From assembly GCA_001796865.1 (NCBI GenBank), contig MGNQ01000014.1, positions 1 to 11,970 on the forward strand: a DNA stretch of 11,970 bases. Reading direction: 5' to 3'. Below are positions 6,789 through 11,970 of this stretch, piece by piece. The translations under genes and the position numbers were made by a program. The notes under the pieces were generated by a model. The model saw nothing but the letters and a program-made list of their open reading frames with translations, did no database searches and had not been told where the DNA came from. This stretch comes from Chloroflexi bacterium RBG_16_56_11 (GTDB taxonomy: Bacteria; Chloroflexota; Dehalococcoidia; Dehalococcoidales; RBG-16-60-22). Numbering within the stretch: position 1 is the stretch's first letter; each line of letters starts with the position of its first letter.

Positions 6789-6796
6789 AAGGAGGT
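6789..6796 (+). promoter_or_regulatory. Shine-Dalgarno site that decides the start at 6804
   Basis: AAGGAGGT lies seven bases before ATG 6804. An in-frame ATG at 6786 would put this perfect ribosome site inside the coding region, so 6804 is taken as the true start. Confidence 0.85.
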
Positions 6797-6803
6797 ATCC
6801 AAA

Positions 6804-7184
6804 ATGCGTCTTCTTGCGGTAATCGTGATGATCATCGGGCTGGCCAGCGTCGTCCTGGGCGTCATTTTCATTTTCCAGGCCAACGCAGGAAACCAGGAAA
6901 TCATCGACCAGATAGCGCCCCTGGAAATTTCCCAGGTAGAAGATAGGTACGACCAGGTTGATGCCACGGTTGAGCAACTGAAGGTGGCCGAGGGCGCCGC
7001 GCTGCAAGCCGGAAATCCGAGCAACAGCTACCTTTATGTGTCTGCCCAGCGGACATCCCTCGGACTCACCAAGTCGAATATCGGCAACGTCAAGGCCGCG
7101 AGGATGAACGGTATCGTCGATATCGTCCTGGGTGTTGGCCTGGTCCTGGCCGGTTGGGGTATCTATAAGAAGTCTGCCGCCTGA
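6804..7184 (+). CDS. Small two-helix membrane protein of unknown function
   Basis: A 126-residue protein with a membrane helix at each end: about 3-24 (LLAVIVMIIGLASVVLGVIF) and about 103-121 (GIVDIVLGVGLVLAGWGI). The 27-100 segment between them is hydrophilic, with an acidic, probably helical stretch (Q-E-I-I-D-Q ... V-E-D-R-Y-D-Q-V-D-A-T-V-E-Q-L-K). A hairpin with both termini on one side of the membrane is the simplest topology. The end K-K-S-A-A suggests that the termini face the cytoplasm. I cannot name a function. The gene stands alone, with a strong promoter, repeated boxes over the transcription start and an excellent ribosome site. It is probably well expressed and regulated. A long hairpin follows at 7223. 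Confidence 0.8.
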   Translation: MRLLAVIVMIIGLASVVLGVIFIFQANAGNQEIIDQIAPLEISQVEDRYDQVDATVEQLKVAEGAALQAGNPSNSYLYVSAQRTSLGLTKSNIGNVKAARMNGIVDIVLGVGLVLAGWGIYKKSAA

Positions 7185-7222
7185 TACCAAAACAGGCTCA
7201 ATACCTTGCTGGAAAATCATAC

Positions 7223-7259
7223 CGGGGAAGGCGGTCGGGACTTCCGGCGGCCTTCCCCG
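7223..7259 (+). terminator. Long GC-rich stem-loop, possible terminator
   Basis: CGGGGAAGGC (7223-7232) pairs perfectly over 10 bp with GCCTTCCCCG (7250-7259), leaving a 17-base loop. It begins 38 bases after the end of the small membrane-protein gene. There is no run of T after the stem, so it is not a classical intrinsic terminator. It could stop transcription by another route or protect the mRNA 3' end. Confidence 0.5.
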
Positions 7260-7324
7260 ATGTCGTCAGCTACCGATTACCTCACCCACTGCCTGTCGCA
7301 ATGGCGCTTTCCGGCGCGTCACGT

Positions 7325-7330
7325 TATAAT
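7325..7330 (+). promoter_or_regulatory. Candidate -10 box for the TIGR04076 gene
   Basis: A perfect TATAAT lies 50 bases before ATG 7381, but no good -35 box is found 16-18 bases upstream. It is kept as a low-confidence promoter. Confidence 0.35.
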
Positions 7331-7380
7331 AGACTGTAATTAATGCGAGGGGATGTACGCGTCGTTACAGGAGATAGGCC

Positions 7381-7650
7381 ATGGCACCGAAACAATACGA
7401 GGTAGTTATCAAGCTCATCGACAACAAGAGTCCCTGCCACTCCGGACATAAAATCGGGGACCAGTGGGTTTTCGACTATATGACTCCGCCCGGCATGTGC
7501 GGCCTGGCCTTTAACGCCATCTATCCCGTCGCCCTGGCCCTCGAGTTCGGGGCGACCTTCCCCTGGCAGGAAGACCCTGATGTTCTTACCATCGCCTGCC
7601 CGGACGCCGGGGTCAGCAACATCTTCGAGCTCAGGCGCCGTCAGAAATAA
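7381..7650 (+). CDS. TIGR04076 family protein
   Basis: An 89-residue cytoplasmic protein matching the TIGR04076 family pattern. An N-terminal strand (YEVVIKLID) leads to C19-H-S-G-H-K-I-G-D, then P-P-G-M-C40-G-L-A-F-N-A-I-Y-P, then L-E-F-G-A-T-F-P-W and C73-P-D before the closing strand ending F-E-L. The three cysteines (19, 40, 73) are typical of the family and may bind metal or an iron-sulfur centre. The function is not established, and I recognise the family only by its pattern. The length is normal. ATG 7381 follows AGGAGA (about 7370-7375) with good spacing. The gene appears to be transcribed alone. Confidence 0.82.
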   Translation: MAPKQYEVVIKLIDNKSPCHSGHKIGDQWVFDYMTPPGMCGLAFNAIYPVALALEFGATFPWQEDPDVLTIACPDAGVSNIFELRRRQK

Positions 7651-7668
7651 TTGGCTGGATACCCCCGC

Positions 7669-7686
7669 GGCACCCACGCTGGTGCC
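7669..7686 (+). repeat. Short hairpin after the TIGR04076 gene
   Basis: GGCACC (7669-7674) pairs with GGTGCC (7681-7686) around a 6-base loop, 18 bases after the stop codon. There is no T-run after it. It is possibly a weak terminator or mRNA end structure. Confidence 0.3.
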
Positions 7687-7757
7687 CGCCTTGTCCCATC
7701 ACCATCTCTTCCCACAATGCAGTCCACCCTGAACGTAAAATGGGTGCTGCCCTCCTG

Positions 7758-7786
7758 TTCACAGGACAGGCAATAGGATAGATTAT
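7758..7786 (+). promoter_or_regulatory. Candidate promoter for the zinc-ribbon gene
   Basis: TTCACA (7758-7763) and GATTAT (7781-7786) are 17 bases apart and lie 54 bases before the chosen start at 7841. Each box has mismatches to consensus. Confidence 0.35.
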
Positions 7787-7840
7787 TCTCAAGACTGATT
7801 GTTTGCCTCCTCCAAGCGCTTACAGGACCGGGAGATAGAA

Positions 7841-8050
7841 GTGACCAGAGGGGACTCAGTACAAGCCGGGGAAAACGCCCCTGAAATCATGCCGGGGAAT
7901 ACGGCATCATGTCCGGTTTGCCGCGGTAAGGCCGTATTTATGCTCGATGAAAAGGTCGGATATTACAAGCAGTGCGCGGACTGCGGCCACGTCGAGCACC
8001 TCAACCGGAGGTTTCTCCGGCTGGATAGAAGTTCCCGGCGTTGGCAGTAG
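7841..8050 (+). CDS. Small zinc-ribbon protein
   Basis: A 69-residue protein with two CxxC knuckles, C24-P-V-C27 and C45-A-D-C48-G-H, 17 residues apart. This is a classic zinc-ribbon that would bind one zinc ion. A basic tail (RRFLRLDRSSRRWQ) follows and could contact nucleic acid. The N-terminal 20 residues are probably disordered. GTG 7841 is chosen because GGAG (7831-7834) lies six bases before it. A TTG at 7799 would add 14 residues but has no ribosome site. Many small proteins of this kind are uncharacterised, and no specific role can be given. It converges with the minus-strand gene ending at 8091, with 40 bases between them. Confidence 0.65.
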   Translation: MTRGDSVQAGENAPEIMPGNTASCPVCRGKAVFMLDEKVGYYKQCADCGHVEHLNRRFLRLDRSSRRWQ

Positions 8051-8090
8051 CCCCCCTTAAATATTCCTTCATCCGCCGCTTCAATCTTTA

Positions 8091-8339
8091 CTACGCTATT
8101 TTCGTCACTGGTTTTCTAAGAAGCACCGTCAGGATGAGCGTGTTCCGCGAGATGGCAATATTGTGAGAGTTAACCTCCCAGCCGCCAGGGACTGAATCCG
8201 GTAGATGGGAAAAGACATCGTTTATCGTCCGGGTAAAACCTTCCTGGTCTTCAAGCCGCGCGAAGTGGGGGTATCTACCGGATTCCTCGGGATTGATGTA
8301 TTCCACGAGCACTTTGTACTCATACAAATGGCCTGCCAT
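8091..8339 (-). CDS. Small protein of unknown function, minus strand
   Basis: An 82-residue soluble protein beginning M-A-G-H-L-Y-E-Y-K-V-L-V-E-Y-I. It has an alternating N-terminal strand, a central R-L-E-D-Q-E-G-F-T-R-T-I-N-D-V-F helix-like segment and a closing strand pair (NTLILTVLLRKPV), an alpha/beta sandwich pattern. I do not recognise the family. The start at 8339 is set by AGGAGGG (complement of 8345-8351) five bases upstream. An upstream in-frame start at 8420 would swallow both this ribosome site and the promoter. Transcription comes from a strong, palindrome-bearing promoter just upstream, so expression is probably controlled. The MFS gene is read divergently from the same 180-base gap. 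Confidence 0.78.
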   Translation of the reverse strand: MAGHLYEYKVLVEYINPEESGRYPHFARLEDQEGFTRTINDVFSHLPDSVPGGWEVNSHNIAISRNTLILTVLLRKPVTKIA

Positions 8340-8344
8340 GGTTA

Positions 8345-8351
8345 CCCTCCT
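8345..8351 (-). promoter_or_regulatory. Shine-Dalgarno site that decides the minus-strand start
   Basis: On the minus strand this reads AGGAGGG, five bases before the ATG whose first base is 8339. It rules out the longer reading frame that begins at 8420. Confidence 0.85.
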
Positions 8352-8391
8352 GGAATGGAATAGTCCTGGTTCGGGATTAAATTCAACACCA

Positions 8392-8420
8392 TTTATACTC
8401 CCGGCAGCCGGGCTTGTCAA
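8392..8420 (-). promoter_or_regulatory. Consensus sigma-70 promoter, minus strand
   Basis: Read on the minus strand, TTGACA (complement of 8415-8420) is followed after exactly 17 bases by TATAAA (complement of 8392-8397). Transcription would start near 8385, about 46 bases before the ATG at 8339. Confidence 0.82.
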
Positions 8421-8423
8421 GCC
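8400..8423. repeat. Two abutting 13-bp perfect palindromes, candidate operator
   Basis: CCCGGC-A-GCCGGG (8400-8412) fills the spacer of the minus-strand promoter. GGCTTG-T-CAAGCC (8411-8423) covers its -35 box. Both are perfect 6+1+6 dyads and share two bases. A bound dimeric repressor would block RNA polymerase. They also lie upstream of the divergent transporter gene, so one regulator could control both directions. Confidence 0.6.
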
Positions 8424-8466
8424 GCGGGCGATAAAGGCGCTGGTGAAAATATCCCGCCTTACACGC

Positions 8467-8472
8467 TATAAT
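8467..8472 (+). promoter_or_regulatory. Candidate -10 box for the MFS gene
   Basis: A perfect TATAAT ends 46 bases before ATG 8519. The best -35 at 17 bases (TGAAAA, 8444-8449) is poor, so the promoter may be weak or need an activator. The box also overlaps the upstream in-frame ATG at 8471, which argues against that ATG as the translation start. Confidence 0.5.
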
Positions 8473-8518
8473 GAAATCGTCCGCCTCCTTAAGGGCGGAG
8501 GAAAGAGGCCGGCTGAAG

Positions 8519-9691
8519 ATGCGTCGTTTCTCTCTCCCATCCCGGGTCTCCTTACCGCTGTGCCTGGCTTCGATTAACCTGCTTTCCAACTGCGCCGTGG
8601 AAAGTTCGAACGTTTTCCTCGCCCTGTACGCCCGGGATATCGGCTCCACGAATCTCCAGGTAGGTTTCATCGCCGCAGGTTCCGGCATCGCCTTTCTCGT
8701 AGCCTCGCTCTGGTTCGGGCGGCTTTCGGACATTCACGGCCGCCTTAAATATATCCGGGCGGGGCTGGCCATTTCGTCGGTCGCCTACCTTTCACAGTCG
8801 CTGGCCCATTCTTTTCCCGCTCTCCTGGCCGCCCGCGCCTTCGTGGGCTTCAGCATCGGCGTCAATTCATCGGTCATCATGGCCTACACCTACGAGCACC
8901 AGAGACATATCGGCAGCTTCATTTCCTACGGCTCGCTTGGCTGGCTGACCGGCGCGGCCATCGGCGCTATTGTGAAAGACTTCCAGGCACTGTTCATTAT
9001 CAGCGCGGTTATCGCCTTCCTCGCTCTCCTCGTCTCCTTTTTCCTCAAAGACGAGGCCGTCGGCCGCACCCCGGTAACGACCTTCCCCTGGCGCTTGGTC
9101 AGGGCTGACTACCGGATTTACCTCGCGTTTTTTCTCCGGCAACTGGGAGGCACGGCCATCTGGACGGTCTTTCCCCTCTACCTGGCCGGTATCGGCGCCA
9201 GCAAAGTCTGGATAGCCATGATGGAAATCACCAACATGGTAGGGCAGTTTGTCGCCATGCGCCTGGTGGAGAGGTTCAACCCGGCGAAAATGTTCCGGGC
9301 CGGGCTCGTTATCTCCGTGGTGGTCTTTGTCCTCTACGGTCTGGCCAACCGCTATCTCCAGATCGTCCCCGTGCAACTGTTGTTGTCCGTGGGCTATTCC
9401 GCATTGCTGGTCGGCGCCCTGAGCTATCTGCTGGCGCGGAGCAGCGAGCGTGGGACCGTCGCCGGACTCCTTAACTCCTCTATGTCCCTCTCCGCCAGCC
9501 TTGGCCCGTTCCTGGGAGGGGCGGTGTCCGAAGCCTGGGGCTATTCTTCGGTGATGTACGTCGGGGCGGGCATAACCCTGCTCGGTCTGATTTCCACGCG
9601 GGGACTTAAAGACCGGAGTACCGGCGGTACGGGGGGCCCCGACGCTCCGTCCCGGCCAACAAACAGCGGCCGGGTTAAATCCGGCGGTTGA
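8519..9691 (+). CDS. Major facilitator superfamily transporter
   Basis: A 390-residue polytopic protein, the usual MFS size, with about 12 hydrophobic segments in two halves around a charged central loop (near residues 175-195). The MFS loop 2-3 signature appears as G-R-L-S-D-I-H-G-R-L-K (67-77), a good match to G-x-L-x-D-R-x-G-R-R-x, with the second conserved position being isoleucine-histidine instead of arginine. Such carriers use ion gradients to move small molecules, often exporting drugs or metabolites; the substrate cannot be read from the sequence. ATG 8519 is chosen with AGAGG (8504-8508) ten bases upstream. The ATG at 8471 overlaps the -10 box. The last 25 residues are Gly/Ser/Pro-rich and probably a flexible cytoplasmic tail. 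It is divergent from the small minus-strand gene. Confidence 0.88.
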   Translation: MRRFSLPSRVSLPLCLASINLLSNCAVESSNVFLALYARDIGSTNLQVGFIAAGSGIAFLVASLWFGRLSDIHGRLKYIRAGLAISSVAYLSQSLAHSFPALLAARAFVGFSIGVNSSVIMAYTYEHQRHIGSFISYGSLGWLTGAAIGAIVKDFQALFIISAVIAFLALLVSFFLKDEAVGRTPVTTFPWRLVRADYRIYLAFFLRQLGGTAIWTVFPLYLAGIGASKVWIAMMEITNMVGQFVAMRLVERFNPAKMFRAGLVISVVVFVLYGLANRYLQIVPVQLLLSVGYSALLVGALSYLLARSSERGTVAGLLNSSMSLSASLGPFLGGAVSEAWGYSSVMYVGAGITLLGLISTRGLKDRSTGGTGGPDAPSRPTNSGRVKSGG

Positions 9692-9716
9692 AAATTTCCC
9701 GGAATATCCCTATAGT
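9688..9716 (+). promoter_or_regulatory. Promoter for the GT87-like gene
   Basis: TTGAAA (9688-9693) overlaps the stop codon of the transporter gene. It is followed after 17 bases by TATAGT (9711-9716). Transcription would start near 9723, giving the glycosyltransferase its own promoter and a very short leader. Confidence 0.6.
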
Positions 9717-9738
9717 TGAATTGCTACGGGAATGAGCC

Positions 9739-11175
9739 GTGCCGGCGCTACTTAATGATAGGAAGATGAGGGTCCTTTTTCATCGTCAAGCTACGCCCAG
9801 AATCCTGCTTTTTTACCTCGCCATCCTCGGTAAAATCGCCGCTTCGGCCCTCTCGGCCGTCGGTTTCGTGCTAAAGAGTGCCCCCGCCATGATAGCCGGC
9901 ACAATCGTCTGGTTGATATTCTTCGCCGTCCTGCTGGCTGTCGCCCTGCCTGGTACTGACCGTTTTTTCCGTGATGGCCATCGGTGGCTCAGGTACACCG
10001 CCGGCGCCGTCATCGTCGTTTTGCTCCTGGCGGGAATCGCCCAGAGTGTGCTTACCTCGCTGGTAGGACTGCAGTCCATCTACGGCGACAACTCCGAAAG
10101 CAACCTGGGACGCCTCTTCCTCTCCCTGGACAAGGTGTTCGCCTATAACGACGCGACTTCCCTCTCCCACCAGGCCGCTGATAATTTCATCGAAGGGAAA
10201 AACCCCTATGCCGAGGCGAATATCGTCACCGCCGGAATCAAATACGACATCGCCCCGGACAAACTGACACCCCTTCGGGAAGGCCGCCTGGCTGATGCCT
10301 TCCCGTATCCCGAGATGGCCCGGTTGGAAAGTCTCTGGCAGGAAGCCATCCGCCATCCGGACCAGGTCCCGCCGGAGCTTGAGTCCAGGTTCAACTATCC
10401 CGCCGGCGATTTTCTCCTGCCGGCCCTGTTCATCCGGCTGGGCGTGGAGGACATACGGATTATCTACCTCATCCTCATCCTGCCGGCGCTGGTCTATACC
10501 GTGATAAAAGTCCCCCGGGACCTGCGTATTTTCTTCCTGATCGCCCTCCTGGCGAGCCTGGAGCTGTGGAACTCTCTGGCGGCCGGAGAGACCGGGTTCC
10601 TGTACTTCCCCTTTATCCTGCTGGCGTGGCTTCTTTACAAAAGGAACCTCTGGCTCTCGGCCCTTTTTCTGGGCGTGGCCGTAGCTATCAAGCAGATAGC
10701 CTGGTTCATTATCCCGTTTTACTTTATCGTGGTTCTCCGGACGATGGGCATTAAAAAGCTGCTGCTGACCGTCCTTATCATCGCCGGGGTGTTTTTTGCC
10801 GCCAACGCTCCTTTCCTGGTACAGGACCCCGGCCTCTGGCTGAAATCGATTATCGCCCCGCTGACGGACCGGATGTTCCCCCTGGGAGTAGGCGTAATAT
10901 CACTTGTTTCCGGTGGAGTCCTGGATATCCGCTCGCCGCTGGTGTTCAGCATCCTGGAAATCATTATCGGCGCAGCTGCCATCGTCTGGTATTTCCTGAA
11001 CTGCCGCCGTTACCCGGATACCGGGCCCGTGCTGGCCGTATTGCCGCTCTTTTTTGCCTGGCGCAGTCTCTGGGGATACTTTTTTTACGTTGACATCATT
11101 GTCCTGGCGGCCATCATGATAAACGAGTACGGCAGAAATACCACGGGCATAACTGAGAATATGGCGAAGGTTTAG
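9739..11175 (+). CDS. Multi-spanning GT-C glycosyltransferase (GT87-like)
   Basis: A 478-residue integral membrane protein with around ten or more hydrophobic segments. A long hydrophilic region (about 111-240) follows the third helix, as in GT-C enzymes. Features seen: D138 in the first large loop (AYNDATSLS), G-K-N-P-Y at 153-157, N-Y-P-A-G-D near 219-223 and the helix start VAVAIKQ (313-319). The combination 'G-x-N-P-Y ... N-Y-P ... A-x-A-I-K' is typical of GT87 (DUF2029) polyprenol-phosphate-sugar-dependent mannosyltransferases. These transfer a sugar from a lipid-phosphate donor outside the cytoplasm. GTG 9739 has a modest ribosome site (GGGA 9728-9731); ATG 9766 is an alternative that would remove nine residues. 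It converges, 14 bases apart, with the DPM1-GtrA gene, which could make and move its donor. Family is fairly sure; sugar and acceptor unknown. Confidence 0.75.
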   Translation: MPALLNDRKMRVLFHRQATPRILLFYLAILGKIAASALSAVGFVLKSAPAMIAGTIVWLIFFAVLLAVALPGTDRFFRDGHRWLRYTAGAVIVVLLLAGIAQSVLTSLVGLQSIYGDNSESNLGRLFLSLDKVFAYNDATSLSHQAADNFIEGKNPYAEANIVTAGIKYDIAPDKLTPLREGRLADAFPYPEMARLESLWQEAIRHPDQVPPELESRFNYPAGDFLLPALFIRLGVEDIRIIYLILILPALVYTVIKVPRDLRIFFLIALLASLELWNSLAAGETGFLYFPFILLAWLLYKRNLWLSALFLGVAVAIKQIAWFIIPFYFIVVLRTMGIKKLLLTVLIIAGVFFAANAPFLVQDPGLWLKSIIAPLTDRMFPLGVGVISLVSGGVLDIRSPLVFSILEIIIGAAAIVWYFLNCRRYPDTGPVLAVLPLFFAWRSLWGYFFYVDIIVLAAIMINEYGRNTTGITENMAKV

Positions 11176-11189
11176 ACGCTATCGGACGG

Positions 11190-11970
11190 CTACCGCCATG
11201 TCCACCAGGTGTTCAGCAGGAAGTTCCAGAACGTGGCGATGACGATACCGACGAGGTTGGCGACTATGTCAAACACGCCGAGCACATGGTTGAGAAGGGC
11301 GTAGACGCCGGCCTGGACGCCGGCACCGGCCAGGCATATCAGGTTGAATTTTAACAATCGGATGATAAAACTGGTTCCCGGCGAGCGCCGGTCGCGGAAG
11401 GTAAACCACTCGTTGAGGCTGAAATTGGAAATTATCGAGGCCTCGATGGCGATGGCCAGCGCCAAAAAGTCCGCTTCTTTAAGCCCGGCGAAACGCGTCA
11501 GCAGCCAGAACAGGCCGAGGTTTACCAGGACGCCGCTGGTCCCAACCAGGCAGAACTTGACGAACCTGGTCAGCTCTCCCTTCCTCAGCATCAGGCTGTA
11601 GATGTGCTTCAGGTATTCCATCTGTTGCCTGGTATTGAGCTTGCTCTGGCCGGCCCCGCGGCAGACGAAAATAAAGGGGACCTCGGCGACCTTCCGGAAT
11701 TTCCCCTCCATTAGTATCTCGAGCAGGATTTTATAGCCCGAAGGCTTCAGTTGCGCCCCGGCAATGACATCGCGTTTGAAGGCGAAAAACCCCGACATCG
11801 GGTCGCTGACCGGTCTGGTGGCGGGCAGAAACACGTGGGCTACCAACCCCGCTCCCGCCGAAATCACCCGACGGCTGAGACTCCACCCCTCGCAACCTCC
11901 CCCCTTGACGTAGCGGCTGCCCACCGCGATGTCAGCCCCGCGGTCAATCGCGCCGAGCAGCCCGGTGATG
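11190..11970 (-). CDS. DPM1-like glycosyltransferase 2 fused to GtrA domain (5' end outside window)
   Basis: The minus-strand frame stays open to the right edge; a GTG inside it at 11924 is an internal valine codon, not a start. The visible 259 residues begin I-T-G-L-L-G-A-I-D-R-G-A-D-I-A-V-G-S-R-Y-V. That is the middle of a dolichol/polyprenol-phosphate mannosyltransferase-type GT2 domain. The family markers V-S-D-P-M-S-G-F-F and G-Y-K-I-L-L-E-I-L follow, then E-V-P-F and G-Q-S-K-L. The last about 125 residues are a GtrA-like domain (R-F-V-K-F-C-L-V-G-T-S-G) with four membrane helices and the ending N-T-W-W-T-W-R. Family knowledge: the GT2 part loads a sugar onto polyprenyl phosphate and GtrA-type proteins are linked to moving such lipids across the membrane. 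The nucleotide-binding N-terminus is not visible. Confidence 0.9.
   Translation of the reverse strand, partial: ITGLLGAIDRGADIAVGSRYVKGGGCEGWSLSRRVISAGAGLVAHVFLPATRPVSDPMSGFFAFKRDVIAGAQLKPSGYKILLEILMEGKFRKVAEVPFIFVCRGAGQSKLNTRQQMEYLKHIYSLMLRKGELTRFVKFCLVGTSGVLVNLGLFWLLTRFAGLKEADFLALAIAIEASIISNFSLNEWFTFRDRRSPGTSFIIRLLKFNLICLAGAGVQAGVYALLNHVLGVFDIVANLVGIVIATFWNFLLNTWWTWR

Noticed and set aside
8484..8501. CCTCC and GGAGG that could pair near the transporter start
   Set aside because: The stem is 5 bp, with alternative weak pairings, and the better-placed AGAGG lies outside it; not enough to call a regulatory hairpin.
8867..9376. A 169-codon minus-strand frame opposite the transporter gene
   Set aside because: It is a shadow of the MFS gene: highly charged, low-complexity translation with no ribosome site, while the plus frame has a clear MFS signature and membrane helices.
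9871..10356. A 161-codon minus-strand frame opposite the GT87-like gene
   Set aside because: Shadow frame from GC-rich codon bias; no motif and no ribosome site.
1..11970. CRISPR array, tRNA, rRNA or insertion sequence
   Set aside because: No regularly spaced repeats, cloverleaf-like segments, rRNA-like stretches or transposase frames were seen on either strand.

Overview
The window looks like a bacterial chromosome segment of medium-high GC. Shine-Dalgarno sites are strong and several promoters look like standard sigma-70 sites. The gene content (a short two-helix membrane protein, a TIGR04076 protein, a GT87-like glycosyltransferase and a DPM1-GtrA fusion) would fit an uncultured Chloroflexota/Dehalococcoidia-type genome. 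That placement is an inference from general resemblance only; there is no rRNA or other marker in the window.

The left half (1 to about 6460) is a defence and mobile-type island, all on the plus strand. It begins with the last 35 codons of a VapC-like PIN toxin. Four bases later comes a 1037-residue type ISP-like restriction-modification enzyme (nuclease, adenine-N6 methylase and type ISP C-terminal domain, with no helicase). A 247-residue protein of unknown family follows, then a 331-residue protein with a PD-(D/E)xK-like core in which the usual lysine is glutamate. These three genes form a probable operon. Next is a complete VapB/VapC pair with its own extended -10 promoter, then a 216-residue HNH-type protein. 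AT-richer patches inside the methylase gene and through the accessory genes point to recombination and horizontal acquisition.

A non-coding stretch of about 340 bases (6463-6803) separates the island from a GC-richer, ordinary-looking right half. Its second half carries a near-consensus promoter and repeated ATACCTAG boxes ahead of a small membrane protein. Then come a TIGR04076 protein, a small zinc-ribbon protein, a small minus-strand protein of unknown function whose promoter holds two abutting palindromes, and an MFS transporter divergent from it.

The right end holds envelope-glycan genes: a multi-spanning GT-C (GT87-like) glycosyltransferase on the plus strand. Converging on it from the right edge is a DPM1-like GT2 domain fused to GtrA (5' end outside the window). 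Together they suggest synthesis of a polyprenyl-phosphate sugar, its movement across the membrane and its transfer to an extracytoplasmic acceptor.

The best candidate for something undescribed is the three-gene restriction-modification operon at 114-5022, because two of its three genes do not belong to a standard type ISP or type IIG system.
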